NCBI RefSeq assembly: GCF_039696035.1
Contig: NZ_CP155567.1
Location: forward strand, 3,405,001 to 3,469,000
Direction: 5' to 3'
From: Microbulbifer sp. SAOS-129_SWC
GTDB taxonomy: Bacteria; Pseudomonadota; Gammaproteobacteria; Pseudomonadales; Cellvibrionaceae
DNA: 64,000 nt
A model generated the notes under the pieces. That model searched no databases, had not been told where the DNA came from, and saw only the letters and a list, made by a program, of their open reading frames with translations. Shown in pieces: positions 8,190 to 18,212 of the stretch; position 1 is the first letter of the stretch; every line of letters begins with the position of its first letter. Both the position numbers and the translations under genes were made by a program.

Positions 8190-9257
8190 ATGAACAAGCT
8201 ACAGACCCTGCTCGCGGCCGTCCCCCTTTTGCTACTCGCCGCGCTGACCCAGACTTATGCCCGGCCTGCCACCGCCGCAGACATCCCCGCGTTCGCCACC
8301 GACGACGAGCGCAACACCATGCAGGTGTTCAATTTCGCCAGCCCGTCGGTGGTGTTTGTCACCAACGAGGCCCTGGTGCGCGACCGCTGGACACTGCAAT
8401 TACACACTGAGCCCAAGGGCACCGGCAGCGGCTTTGTGTGGGACAAAGACGGCCATATCGTCACCAACTACCACGTGATCGAGGGCGCGCGCAAAGTCAC
8501 CATCACCCTGCAGGACCGCAGCGAATGGTCGGCGGAGCTGGTCGGCTCGGCGCCGGAGAAGGACCTGGCGGTACTGAAAATCGATGCTCCGGTCGAGCGG
8601 CTGACACCGCTGGTGCCCGGCACTTCCAGCACCCTGGCAGTGGGGCGCAAGGTGCTCGCCATCGGCAACCCCTTCGGCCTCGACACCACCCTGACCACCG
8701 GGGTGGTCAGCGCGCTCGGTCGCGAGATCCAGGCCGCCAACAACCGCACCATCCGCAACGTGATCCAGACCGATGCGGCGATCAACCCGGGCAACTCCGG
8801 CGGCCCGCTGCTCGACAGCAGCGGCCGCCTGATCGGCGTCAATGCCGCCATCTACAGCCCCAGCGGCGCCAGCGTGGGGATCGGTTTCGCGATCCCGGTG
8901 GACACGGTGAAAAAGATCGTGCCGGAGCTGATCGCCAACGGCCGCCTGGTGCGCCCGGTACTGGGCATCGAATCGGCCCCGGACCAGTGGGCCAGCCGCT
9001 ACGGTTTCGACGGCGTGGCGGTGCTGCGCACGGCTCCGGGCCAGCCCGCCGATCGCGCCGGCCTGCGCGGCATCTACCGCGCGCGCAGCGGCTGGCAGCT
9101 GGGCGACGTGATCACCGCACTGGACCGCCAGCCGGTACACAGCTACGACGACCTGATGAACGCGCTGGAAAACCACCGTGCCGGCGACCGGGTGAGCCTC
9201 AGTTACGTACGAGACGGGAAAAAGCGCCAGACTTCCATTACACTCGCCGCTCCGTAG
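8190..9257 (+). CDS. S1C (DegP/DegS-like) periplasmic serine protease
   Basis: This 355-residue protein has a signal peptide (MNKLQTLLAAVPLLLLAALTQTYARPA). A trypsin-like domain follows, with the catalytic triad His95 (TNYHVIEG), Asp125 (EKDLAVLKI) and Ser203 (NPGNSGGPLLD). One C-terminal PDZ domain follows (VLRTAPGQPADRAGLRGI, LGDVITALDRQPVHSYDDLMNALE). A single PDZ recalls DegS or plant Deg1-type enzymes rather than DegP, which has two. Unlike DegS it has an apparent cleavable signal instead of an N-terminal anchor. The ATG at 8190 is chosen over an in-frame TTG 9 bp upstream. Likely role: periplasmic proteolysis of damaged proteins. It sits between htpX and a Rieske gene on the same strand. 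Confidence 0.92.
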   Translation: MNKLQTLLAAVPLLLLAALTQTYARPATAADIPAFATDDERNTMQVFNFASPSVVFVTNEALVRDRWTLQLHTEPKGTGSGFVWDKDGHIVTNYHVIEGARKVTITLQDRSEWSAELVGSAPEKDLAVLKIDAPVERLTPLVPGTSSTLAVGRKVLAIGNPFGLDTTLTTGVVSALGREIQAANNRTIRNVIQTDAAINPGNSGGPLLDSSGRLIGVNAAIYSPSGASVGIGFAIPVDTVKKIVPELIANGRLVRPVLGIESAPDQWASRYGFDGVAVLRTAPGQPADRAGLRGIYRARSGWQLGDVITALDRQPVHSYDDLMNALENHRAGDRVSLSYVRDGKKRQTSITLAAP

Positions 9258-9302
9258 GGCGCGCCGCGCGCGCCGAATTCCAGCCGTGAGCACGAGTAGG
9301 TT

Positions 9303-9659
9303 ATGCAGAAGGTTTTTCTTTGCCGTTACGACGAGTTGAGCGAAGGGCAGTCCAGGGGCTTTGCCCTCGGCCCGGAGGCGGAGCAGGATGCCGCCGGTAG
9401 CGACAATGTTTTCGCAGTGATGAAAGACGGTGAGATCTACGCCTACAAAAACGTCTGCCCGCACCGCGGTATCAACCTCGACTGGCAGGAAAACCAGTTC
9501 CTCGACCCGGACGGCGCGCTGATCCAGTGCGCCTCCCACGGCGCCCTGTTCAAGATCGAAACCGGCGAATGCATCGCCGGCCCCTGTGCCGGTGATGCGC
9601 TGACGCCGGTGCCGGTGGAGTATGCGCAGGAAGGACTGTATGTGTTGCTGGCGGACTGA
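9303..9659 (+). CDS. Rieske [2Fe-2S] ferredoxin-like protein
   Basis: A 118-residue single-domain protein with both cluster-binding boxes of Rieske proteins: CPHRGINLDW (Cys52 and His54 region) and CASHGALFKIETGECIAGPC. The two Cys and two His that bind the 2Fe-2S cluster are present. There is no signal peptide and no oxygenase catalytic domain, so it resembles stand-alone soluble Rieske ferredoxins that carry electrons for an unidentified partner. It starts 45 bp after the S1C protease gene. Confidence 0.92.
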   Translation: MQKVFLCRYDELSEGQSRGFALGPEAEQDAAGSDNVFAVMKDGEIYAYKNVCPHRGINLDWQENQFLDPDGALIQCASHGALFKIETGECIAGPCAGDALTPVPVEYAQEGLYVLLAD

Positions 9660-9682
9660 AGCCGCGACTCGGTGACCTGTCG

Positions 9683-9708
9683 GAGCGGACCTTGTGTTCG
9701 CCCTTTTT
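9683..9708 (+). terminator. Diverged REP-like hairpin with T-tract after the Rieske gene
   Basis: GAGCGGAC, CTTGT and GTTCGCCC (9683-9703) form a diverged copy of the palindrome at 4161, with a G-T wobble in the stem, and five T residues follow. The flank after the T-tract (GTGCCGTAAATAGC, GGTGGTGGCCCTC) resembles the flank of the 4161 copy, so the repeated unit is longer than the hairpin. It lies 24 bp after the Rieske stop and probably serves as its terminator. Confidence 0.55.
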
Positions 9709-9911
9709 CGTTCCCTGTGCCGTAAATAGCTGGGTGGTGGCCCTCTCGGTATTTTCTTACGAAGTGCTCAGCACTTTGCCGCCGCTGAGCAAGAACAGAG
9801 CACCGGGAAACCAATCACTCAAGGCCAGAAATAAAAAGAGAAAATACTGGGCTCCCCCGATCAAACAACGGTATTGATATCGGAAGTATTCGACCTCCCG
9901 TATTTGTTCTT

Positions 9912-10622
9912 CTATTTCTGAAAGGGAATCCGCTCGAAAAGTGCAATCTCTTCGGCACTCATGCGCGCACGGTAGGCAATAACCTCTACACCGGCATTCA
10001 ACGCCACATCCAATGCCTCGGCATACGCAGGGTCTATTTCCCGCGCCACTTCCACCGTCTCGATCCCCGAGTGCTGCACGCAGTAGAACAGCACCGCGCG
10101 CACGCCCTGCTCGGCCAGTTTCTGCAACTCCCGCAGGTGTTTGGCGCCACGGGTGCTGACTGCGTCCGGGAACAGGCCGCGGCTGCCATCGGCGCCGTCG
10201 GCGAACGTCACGTTCTTCACCTCGATATAACAGTCGCCCGCATCGTCACTCAGCAGCAGGTCGATGCGGCTGTTTTCCTCGCCATAGCGCACTTCGCGGC
10301 GCAGCCGGGTATAGCCCTGTAACTCGGTCACCACGCCGCTGGCGATCGCCTCCTCCACCAGCGCATTGGCGCGCCCGGTGTTGACCCCGGCCAGGGCGCC
10401 ATCCGGTGTGGTGGTGATTTCCAGGGTGTGGCGGTATTTGCGCTTGGGATTGCCGGAGTCGGAATACCAGCAGGGGGTATTCTCCGCCCAGCAGTTTTTC
10501 ATCGACCCGGTGTTGGGGCAGTGAATGGTGAAAATTTCACCATCCGGGGTCTCGATATCCGCCAGAAAGCGCTTGTAGCGGCGCAGTAATTGCGCTCTCT
10601 GCAGGGGAGGCTCGAACTTCAT
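9912..10622 (-). CDS. sfsA: DNA/RNA nuclease SfsA (sugar fermentation stimulation protein)
   Basis: The 236-residue protein matches E. coli SfsA (234). Signature blocks are FEPPLQRAQLLRRYKRFLAD (OB-like N-terminus), HCPNTGSMKNCW, the VNTGRANALVEEAI block and the nuclease-like core SRIDLLLSDDAGDCYIEVKNVTFADG, then FPDAVSTRGAKHLRELQ. The start at 10622 gives the canonical MKFEPPLQ N-terminus; an upstream ATG at 10694 adds an unlikely leader. SfsA was first described as affecting maltose metabolism and has a restriction-nuclease-like fold. It sits next to dksA as in many gammaproteobacteria, but here it faces away from it. Confidence 0.96.
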   Translation of the reverse strand: MKFEPPLQRAQLLRRYKRFLADIETPDGEIFTIHCPNTGSMKNCWAENTPCWYSDSGNPKRKYRHTLEITTTPDGALAGVNTGRANALVEEAIASGVVTELQGYTRLRREVRYGEENSRIDLLLSDDAGDCYIEVKNVTFADGADGSRGLFPDAVSTRGAKHLRELQKLAEQGVRAVLFYCVQHSGIETVEVAREIDPAYAEALDVALNAGVEVIAYRARMSAEEIALFERIPFQK

Positions 10623-10882
10623 CCAGGGTCTCCGGAAACGATTTTCGCGACACGATACTACAGACCTCATCCACAGCAACATTTTGTGGCGCAAGGGGCA
10701 GAGATTTGATAGTTTTCCTCGCTTCCGGTCGCTAGGGGGTTATCGGCGCCGGGTTCAGAGTCGAAGCCGGAATAGCGGTTAAAATTTAATCGACCGCATA
10801 AAAATTCCGAACTAGGCTAGATTGAATTTGGTAGTAGCGCCTCCATATTTTGGGGCCTGTTATAGATAGAGAGGCAACGACT

Positions 10883-11320
10883 ATGCCCAAAACTGCTGCG
10901 AGCAACGAATCTCTGCACGGCTTTGAGCCCTACAAGGAGAAAAAGGGCGAAGAGTACATGAACGAGAAGCAGCAGGAGCACTTCCGCAACTTGCTGCTGG
11001 CCTGGAAAGCCGAACTGATGGCGGAAGTGGACCGCACCGTTTCCCATATGAAGGATGAAGCCGCCAACTTCCCGGATCCGGCCGACCGCGCCAGCCAGGA
11101 AGAGGAATTCAGCCTGGAACTACGCACCCGCGATCGTGAGCGCAAGCTGATCAAGAAGATTGACGCCACCATCGAGCTGATCGAACAGGACGACTACGGC
11201 TTCTGCGAGGCCTGCGGCGTCGAAATCGGCATTCGTCGCCTGGAAGCACGTCCCACCGCCACCCTGTGCGTAGACTGCAAGACCCTGGCAGAGATCAAGG
11301 AAAAGCAGATTTCCGGCTGA
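10883..11320 (+). CDS. dksA: RNA polymerase-binding transcription factor DksA
   Basis: A 145-residue protein. DksA enters the RNA polymerase secondary channel and potentiates ppGpp control of stable-RNA promoters. The coiled-coil arms are visible ([25 protein letters not shown] and [22 protein letters not shown]). The tip [11 protein letters not shown] carries the acidic residues (Asp65, Asp68) and Ala70, equivalent to E. coli Asp71, Asp74 and Ala76. A four-Cys zinc finger follows (Cys108, Cys111, Cys129, Cys132). The start at 10883 has GAGG 9 bp upstream. The promoters of the two fMet tRNA genes in this window have the GC-rich discriminators DksA acts on. Confidence 0.97.
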   Translation: MPKTAASNESLHGFEPYKEKKGEEYMNEKQQEHFRNLLLAWKAELMAEVDRTVSHMKDEAANFPDPADRASQEEEFSLELRTRDRERKLIKKIDATIELIEQDDYGFCEACGVEIGIRRLEARPTATLCVDCKTLAEIKEKQISG

Positions 11321-11389
11321 GGCCGTGCGCGCGGCGAGCTCTGCTCGCTGCGCGGACTCCTCCCCGACCGGCCCGCTCCCGAAGCCGAC

Positions 11390-12316
11390 ATGATTCGCCT
11401 GCAAGGCAACCTCCCACAAGCACATCCACAGCACCTCTTGAGCACTGACACCGACCGATACATCGGCCGTTTTGCCCCCTCTCCCACCGGACCGCTGCAT
11501 TTCGGCTCCCTGGTCTGCGCGCTCGGCAGTTACCTGGATGCCGTTGCCCACGGCGGACAATGGCTGGTGCGCATGGAAGACCTGGATCCGCCGCGGGAAG
11601 AACCCGGCGCCGCCCAGCGTATTCTCCACACACTGCAGGCCCACGGGCTGCACGGGCACGGGCCAGTGCTGTGGCAGAGTCAGCGCCACGCGCGCTACGA
11701 CGCGGTACTCCAGCAACTGCGCGAGCGCCAGCTGCTCTACCCCTGCCACTGCTCGCGGGCGCAGATCCGCAGCAACGGCGGCCACGACAACGAACGCTGC
11801 CGCGCCGGCCAATTTCCCGCTGACGGCGCCAGCGCCCTGCGCCTGCACAGCGCCGGCGCCAGCGAAACCTTTGACGATCTATGGCAGGGCCCGCAGACCC
11901 AGCAGATCCGCGAAGATACGATCCTCAAGCGCCGCGACGGCCTCTATGCCTATCAGCTCGCCGTCGTTGTGGACGATATCGACCAGGGCATCACCCATAT
12001 CGTCCGCGGCGCCGACCTGCTGGAGACCAGCGGTGCCCAGCAGTTGCTGTTCCGCACCCTCGGCGCGGCGCCGCCACAGTTCGGCCACCTGCCGCTGGTG
12101 ATGGGCCCCGACGGCCACCAGAAGCTCAGCAAGCAGAATCACGCGCCGGCCGTGGACGACAGCCACCCGGCACAGAACCTGTACAGCGCGCTGGCGTTTC
12201 TCGGCTTCCACGCGGCCGCCGAACTTGCCGGCGAGGCCCCCGAGCACATCCTCAAATGGGCTGCCGCCCGCTGGCAGCGCCACCAGGTGAATACCCGCAA
12301 CCGGCAGCCGGGATAA
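11390..12316 (+). CDS. gluQ: Glutamyl-Q tRNA(Asp) synthetase
   Basis: A 308-residue paralogue of the glutamyl-tRNA synthetase catalytic domain that glutamylates queuosine in tRNA-Asp. The class-I signature is PTGPLHFGSL (residues 32-41, HIGH equivalent) after YIGRFAPS. The zinc site CHCSR with a further Cys (Cys119, Cys121, Cys137) is present, and KLSKQN replaces KMSKS. The anticodon-binding domain of true GluRS is absent, as expected. It follows dksA by 69 bp, the conserved dksA-gluQ pair of gammaproteobacteria. The true start may be slightly further in, since the first 20 residues are poorly conserved-looking. Confidence 0.95.
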   Translation: MIRLQGNLPQAHPQHLLSTDTDRYIGRFAPSPTGPLHFGSLVCALGSYLDAVAHGGQWLVRMEDLDPPREEPGAAQRILHTLQAHGLHGHGPVLWQSQRHARYDAVLQQLRERQLLYPCHCSRAQIRSNGGHDNERCRAGQFPADGASALRLHSAGASETFDDLWQGPQTQQIREDTILKRRDGLYAYQLAVVVDDIDQGITHIVRGADLLETSGAQQLLFRTLGAAPPQFGHLPLVMGPDGHQKLSKQNHAPAVDDSHPAQNLYSALAFLGFHAAAELAGEAPEHILKWAAARWQRHQVNTRNRQPG

Positions 12317-12663
12317 GCCGGGCTCGCCGACAACTCCCCCGACCGACGTTATGCGCAACGCACTATCTGCCATAAACCATGGACCAGGGTTCGGAAGCCC
12401 CCCGCAACGGAATATGCAGGCGCCGCAGTCGGGAGCCGTTTGCGAGACATTTGCCGATCAGGCTGTTGAACAGACGGCTAGCGGCAGCGGTGCCGCCGCG
12501 GAACCGGCCACAGCGCACCCGATAACCGGAGCGCACCAGAACTGAAGCCGCAGCGCATCGCGCAATTGCACCGCAACCCGGTGCGCTTTAACATCGTCCG
12601 CCACCGTCGAACCGGAGCCACCGATGCCCGCCTGCGAGTCCCGATATTCAAGTACCGGCGTCT
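12317..12663 (+). other. Intergenic region upstream of the Cbr operon
   Basis: No gene is supported in these 347 bp. A 64-codon frame at 12351-12545 has no ribosome site and a composition typical of chance frames. The region presumably contains the promoter of the cbrX-like/cbrA genes. A partial palindrome, GCAACCCGGTGCGC, is visible near 12574, but nothing is convincing. Confidence 0.5.
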
Positions 12664-12840
12664 ATGAGTAACCGCACCCTGCTAATCCTGCTGGTCCTGG
12701 TGGGTTACGTTTTCTCGCCCACCATTTTCACCTGGATGATCAATCCCGCCGGCGCCTGGTATCGGCCGTTTATTCTCTGGTTTGTCCTGATTCTGCTGGC
12801 GGTGTTCGTACAGCTGAGGCGCAAGTCCGATGAGCTTTGA
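12664..12840 (+). CDS. Small two-helix membrane protein coupled to cbrA (CbrX-like)
   Basis: An ATG at 12664 opens a 58-codon frame. The product has two hydrophobic segments (LLILLVLVGYVFSP and FILWFVLILLAVFVQL) around a short WMINPAGAWYRP loop, ending in RRKSDEL. The last 11 bp overlap the start of cbrA (12830), a typical sign of translational coupling, and GAGGCG inside this gene can serve as the cbrA ribosome site. I recall that Pseudomonas has a small ORF, cbrX, overlapping the start of cbrA in the same way. Small partner subunits also accompany some sodium:solute symporters, and CbrA carries such a domain. Homology to CbrX is inferred from position, size and topology, not from alignment. 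Confidence 0.75.
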   Translation: MSNRTLLILLVLVGYVFSPTIFTWMINPAGAWYRPFILWFVLILLAVFVQLRRKSDEL

Positions 12841-15796
12841 TGTCGCCCATATTGCGCTGATCGGCGTGGGCTATATCGCCGCGCTGTTTTTTGTCGCCTT
12901 CGCCACCTCCAAGGGCTGGCTGCCGTCGCGCTGGGTGCGCCACCCGGTGGTCTATGTGCTGTCGCTGGGCGTATCGCTGTCGGCCTGGACCTTCTACGGC
13001 ATCGTCGACCTCGCCTGGCAGTATGGTTACGGCGTACTCGCCTATTATCTGGGCACCGGCGCCATGTTCCTGTTCGCGCCAGTCGCACTGGAACCGCTGG
13101 CGCGGCTGGCGCAGCGCTACCAGCTGACCTCGCCGGCGGACCTGATGGTGTTCCGCTACCACAGCCGCGAAGCCGGCACCCTCGCCACGCTGTTCATGCT
13201 GCTGGCGCTGCTGCCGCTGATTGCGCTGCAAATACAGGCGGTGGCAGAAACACTGGCGCTGCTGTCCCGCGACAGCGCCGCAACCCTGTCACTGCCCGAC
13301 AGCGGCGTCAGCGGCAAAAACCTGATCGCGTTTTTCTACTGCATGCTGCTGGCGGTGTTCACCAGCATGTACGGCGCCACCCGCGAGCGGCGCGCCGGCC
13401 TGTCCGCCGCCATGGCACTGGAGTCGGTGGTCAAGCTGGTGGCCCTGCTGGCGGTGGGGTTCTACGCCGTGTACGGCGTGTTCGGCAACCTGGCCGGCCT
13501 GGACGAATGGCTGGCGCAGAACAAGGACATGCAACAGCTGCTCTACACCCCGATAAAGCAGGGATCCTCCCACACGCTGCTGCTGGTATTTATCGCCACC
13601 GCCGTGGCGATGCCTCACATCTTCTACCTGAGCGTGGCCGAGCGCCCCGCCACCGCGACACTGCGCCACGCCAGCTGGGGCTTCCCGCTGTTCCTGCTGC
13701 TGATGGCGCTGCCGATCTTCCCGATCATGTGGGCCGGGTTCGCGCTGGATGTGACCGAACCGGTGCAGTATTTCGCCCTCGCCGTCCCCCGCGCCAGCGG
13801 CTCCGCGCCGCTGACCATTCTCGCGTTTATCGGCGGCCTGTCGGCCGCCACCGGCGCGCTGGTGATGATCACGCTGGCGCTGTCGACCATGGTCATGAAC
13901 CACTGGCTGCTGCCGGGCACCCGCTGGCACTCGGAGGACAACATGTACCGCCAGCTGGTGTGGCTGCGCCGCGCGCTGGTGGCGGCGCTGTTCCTGGCCG
14001 GTTTCGCCTTTTACCTGCTGCTGAACAACCGCCTGTCGCTGGCGGACCTGGCACTGCTGGCCTTTATCGCTTCGCTGCAGTTCCTGCCCGGTATCTTTGC
14101 GGTGATCCACTGGCCGCGCGGCAACCGCCGCGGCTTTATCGCCGGGCTGCTGGCCGGCATGGCGATCTGGGCGTGCGGCCTGCTGGTTCCGTCGGTAGCG
14201 GGCCTTTCCGGCATCACGCTACCCGGCACCGAACTACAGATTCCGCTGGGCATGTCCATCTGGACCCAGGTCACCACCCTGTCGCTGGCAGTCAACGTGC
14301 TGCTGTTCGTGGGGATTTCACTGCTGACCCGCACCAGCAGCATGGAGCAGTACGCCGCCGACCTGTGCAGCGACGAGTCGCTGAGTCAGGCGCTGCGCCT
14401 GGAGATGGATGTGCAGTCGGCGGCGGATTTCCGCGTGCGCCTGTCGGAAAGCCTCGGTGCCGCCACCGCCAACCAGGAGGTGAATCGCGCCCTGCAGCAA
14501 CTGGGCCTGCCCGACGACGAACGCCGTCCCTACGCGCTGCGCCGCCTGCGCAACAAGCTCGACGCCAACCTGTCGGGACTGCTGGGGCGGGTACTTGCGG
14601 GACAGATCATCGACCGCCACTTCCCCTTCGTGAACAGCGACCAGCCAGCCACCAAGGATATTCACCTGATCGAAACGCGCCTGTCGCGCTACAAAAACCA
14701 GCTCACCGGGCTGGCGGCGGAGCTCAACAACCTGCGCCTGTACCACCGGCAGATGCTCGAGGAACTGCCGCTGGCGGCCTGTTCCCTCGGCCGCGACGGC
14801 GAGATACTGCTGTGGAACTACGCCATGCACGACCTCACCGGCATTGCCGCCAGCGAGGTAATCGGCTCCAAGCTCGACTACCTGGCCGAGCCCTGGAGTT
14901 CGCTACTGAGCGAATTCGCCGCGTCTGCCGACGCCAGCCGCTTCAAGCAACAGGTCAACTTCGACGGCACCAGCCACTGGTTCAACCTGCACAAGACCCG
15001 CGTCAAGAGCCGCGGCGGCAAGCGCGCGCGACCGCAGAGCGGCGACGGGCAGATGCTGCTGATGGAGGACATCACCGAGACCCAGATTCTCGAGCAGGAA
15101 CTGATGCACAGCGAACGGCTGGCCTCGGTGGGCCGGCTCGCCGCCGGCGTCGCCCACGAAGTGGGCAATCCGGTCACCGGCATCGCCTGCCTGGCGCAGA
15201 ACCTGCAATTCGAGTCCGACAGCACGGAAGTGCGCGACACCGCCGACCAGATCCTCAGCCAGACCCAGCGCATCAGCCGCATCGTGCACTCGCTGGTGAA
15301 CTTCTCCCACAGTGGCAGTCACGACACTGACAACCGGCATGCACCGGTGGATCTGTACGCCTGCGTGCAGGAAGCGGTGCAGTTGCTGTCGCTGCAGCGC
15401 GACAAGACCCAGGTGACCTTCGACAACGCGGTGCCCGAGGACCTGATCGCGCCGGGGGACAACCAGCGCCTGATACAGGTGTTCATCAACCTGCTCAGCA
15501 ATGCCCGCGACGCCAGCCCCGACGGCGGTCATATCCAGATCGAGGGCTACGTGGCGCGCGGCTGCGCCTGTATCGCCGTCACCGACGACGGCCCGGGGAT
15601 CTCCGCCGAGCACCGCGAACGGATCCTGGAACCCTTTTTCACCACCAAGGAGCCGGGCCAGGGCACCGGTCTGGGGCTGGCGATGGTCTACAGCATCGTC
15701 GAGGAGCACGAGGGCCAGCTGGAGCTGGTCAGCCCCGCCCACCCGGAGAGTGGCCGTGGAGCGAAGTTCATCGTACAGCTGCCGCTCGAGAGATAA
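12830..15796 (+). CDS. cbrA: Transporter-sensor hybrid histidine kinase CbrA
   Basis: A 988-residue kinase. Residues 1 to about 505 are a sodium:solute symporter (SSSF) domain with about 13 membrane segments. Then come a STAC-type linker (about 510-600, [21 protein letters not shown]), a PAS domain (about 645-735, [26 protein letters not shown]), a HisKA domain with phospho-acceptor His776 ([12 protein letters not shown]) and a HATPase domain ([31 protein letters not shown]). This is the architecture of Pseudomonas CbrA, which senses carbon/nitrogen status (histidine transport is reported for its symporter part) and phosphorylates CbrB. Position between gluQ and cbrB agrees. Nothing appears truncated. 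Confidence 0.95.
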   Translation: MSFDVAHIALIGVGYIAALFFVAFATSKGWLPSRWVRHPVVYVLSLGVSLSAWTFYGIVDLAWQYGYGVLAYYLGTGAMFLFAPVALEPLARLAQRYQLTSPADLMVFRYHSREAGTLATLFMLLALLPLIALQIQAVAETLALLSRDSAATLSLPDSGVSGKNLIAFFYCMLLAVFTSMYGATRERRAGLSAAMALESVVKLVALLAVGFYAVYGVFGNLAGLDEWLAQNKDMQQLLYTPIKQGSSHTLLLVFIATAVAMPHIFYLSVAERPATATLRHASWGFPLFLLLMALPIFPIMWAGFALDVTEPVQYFALAVPRASGSAPLTILAFIGGLSAATGALVMITLALSTMVMNHWLLPGTRWHSEDNMYRQLVWLRRALVAALFLAGFAFYLLLNNRLSLADLALLAFIASLQFLPGIFAVIHWPRGNRRGFIAGLLAGMAIWACGLLVPSVAGLSGITLPGTELQIPLGMSIWTQVTTLSLAVNVLLFVGISLLTRTSSMEQYAADLCSDESLSQALRLEMDVQSAADFRVRLSESLGAATANQEVNRALQQLGLPDDERRPYALRRLRNKLDANLSGLLGRVLAGQIIDRHFPFVNSDQPATKDIHLIETRLSRYKNQLTGLAAELNNLRLYHRQMLEELPLAACSLGRDGEILLWNYAMHDLTGIAASEVIGSKLDYLAEPWSSLLSEFAASADASRFKQQVNFDGTSHWFNLHKTRVKSRGGKRARPQSGDGQMLLMEDITETQILEQELMHSERLASVGRLAAGVAHEVGNPVTGIACLAQNLQFESDSTEVRDTADQILSQTQRISRIVHSLVNFSHSGSHDTDNRHAPVDLYACVQEAVQLLSLQRDKTQVTFDNAVPEDLIAPGDNQRLIQVFINLLSNARDASPDGGHIQIEGYVARGCACIAVTDDGPGISAEHRERILEPFFTTKEPGQGTGLGLAMVYSIVEEHEGQLELVSPAHPESGRGAKFIVQLPLER

Positions 15797-15868
15797 CTGT
15801 CACCAAGCGCTAAAAACACGCAATAGCTGTGCAAATCTCAGCCAATTATCCCGTTTTGAGTTGCATCG

Positions 15869-15908
15869 AAACGCTCAGCGGGTAAAACTAGGCCTTCACT
15901 GAGCGTTT
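15869..15908 (+). promoter_or_regulatory. Stem-loop between cbrA and cbrB
   Basis: AAACGCTCAG (15869-15878) pairs perfectly with CTGAGCGTTT (15899-15908) across a 20-nt loop, with one further T afterwards. The 130-bp cbrA-cbrB gap is long for an operon. The structure could be an attenuator that lowers cbrB expression or an RNA-processing site. The long loop makes efficient termination doubtful. Confidence 0.45.
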
Positions 15909-15926
15909 TGTAACCAGGCGTAACAT

Positions 15927-17312
<1,386 letters not shown>

Positions 17313-17525
17313 TTCCGGCGCGCAGGGTTCCCGCTCTGCGCACGCCTCGCGCAACACCACAGGACCGCCTCACCCGATCAGTCAGCTGACACCCAGCCCT
17401 GCAACCGCCACCTACTCCGATACCGATGCAGCCCGCGCGCCCATGCCGGGTTGTGCCTATCACCCTGGGCGCCACATCGCGGAACTCCGCGTCACGGCGC
17501 GGGTCTCATTTTCTATACCCACCGC

Positions 17526-17601
17526 TGTTACCCCAGCACCGCCGGGACTTCCCACTTTGGTAACAACTGAAAGTGTTACCTCCAGCCGCCAGCGAGTAAC
17601 A
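17526..17601 (+). promoter_or_regulatory. Candidate CbrB upstream activating sites
   Basis: Four half-sites occur in 76 bp: TGTTAC at 17526-17531, GTAACA at 17560-17565, TGTTAC at 17574-17579 and GTAACA at 17596-17601. The middle pair forms the perfect palindrome GGTAACA-N8-TGTTACC (17559-17580). A degenerate GTAAC follows at 17617. They lie about 120-200 bp before the predicted transcription start, the usual distance for an NtrC-type enhancer. Half-sites of this sequence are, as I recall, those reported for CbrB at Pseudomonas crcZ; I could not verify this here. Confidence 0.75.
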
Positions 17602-17695
17602 ACTACCGCGCCATCCGTAACGCCAAAGGTTCCGCTGACGGCGTGCAAATTTTTGTAAATTTTTTAAGTTGTTGATTTATAAAGACTTTTTAAAG

Positions 17696-17712
17696 TTGGC
17701 ACGCTAAGTGCT
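17696..17712 (+). promoter_or_regulatory. Sigma-54 (-24/-12) promoter of the CrcZ-like RNA
   Basis: TTGGCACGCTAAGTGCT has GG at 17698-17699 and GC at 17710-17711 with exactly 10 bp between, the invariant spacing of RpoN promoters, and the -24 box TTGGCACG is perfect. The predicted start is about 17723. No coding frame follows for about 490 bp, while an AAA+ sigma-54 activator is encoded just upstream. Confidence 0.88.
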
Positions 17713-17722
17713 TTACTCTTAG

Positions 17723-18050
17723 TACAAACAAGAAAAACAGCCAAGAATAAAAATAAATGACTGTTTAAGCCCTAATAACAACTGACAATAAGTGGGCGCA
17801 ACACAATAAGAACAACGGCGCGGTCGACAATAAAAGCAAACAGTGACCAAAACCGACAAGAACAATAAAAACAACAAAAAATAACAATAAATAATAAAAA
17901 TAAGCAGAAGACAACAAAAATAACGACAAGCGCGTTACAGACTGACTGATTGTACCTGGGAGAGGGTGTTTGCTAGACAGCAAATTGATAGCGCAAGGAA
18001 GCCGCTGCCTTCATCCTAATAACAATAATTCCCATCTTCCCTTTCTTTTC
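17723..18050 (+). ncRNA. crcZ: CrcZ-like A-rich decoy small RNA
   Basis: The interval between cbrB and pcnB is where Pseudomonas encodes CrcZ, a CbrAB/RpoN-driven RNA that titrates Hfq (with Crc) through AAYAAYAA motifs and relieves catabolite repression. Here the + strand is strikingly A-rich from about 17720 to 17930. It contains exact AAYAAYAA matches starting at 17774, 17861, 17870, 17880, 17883 and 17890, and two more at 18018 and 18021. A perfect sigma-54 promoter precedes it and no plausible protein is encoded. The 5' end is inferred from the -12 element. The 3' end is uncertain because no classical terminator was found; a short hairpin (TTTGCT/AGCAAA, 17969-17984) lies inside. Confidence 0.8.
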
Positions 18051-18212
18051 TCTTACCGCTGATCTGACCCCGACCACTGTCGCGGGTTCCCGATTGCGGG
18101 CGCTCGTCTGTGCCTGTGGTAGAATGCGCCCGCACCGGCCCGGCAGCCGCCTCTTCGCGCGCGCCCGGCCCCCGGCCAATTCACATTGGCAGCAGTCAGA
18201 ACAGACAGCCGT

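Noticed and set aside
12351..12545. Rightward 64-codon frame before the cbrX-like gene
   Set aside because: No ribosome site, low-complexity end, no hydrophobic or conserved-looking segment; treated as non-coding.
17478..17491. CGCGGA/TCCGCG palindrome after cbrB as terminator
   Set aside because: The loop would be only 2-4 nt and no T-tract follows directly.
17765..17983. Leftward 72-codon hydrophobic frame in the cbrB-pcnB gap
   Set aside because: The Leu/Phe/Ser-rich product is what any T-rich strand encodes. It has no ribosome site, and the region is better explained as an A-rich RNA on the other strand.
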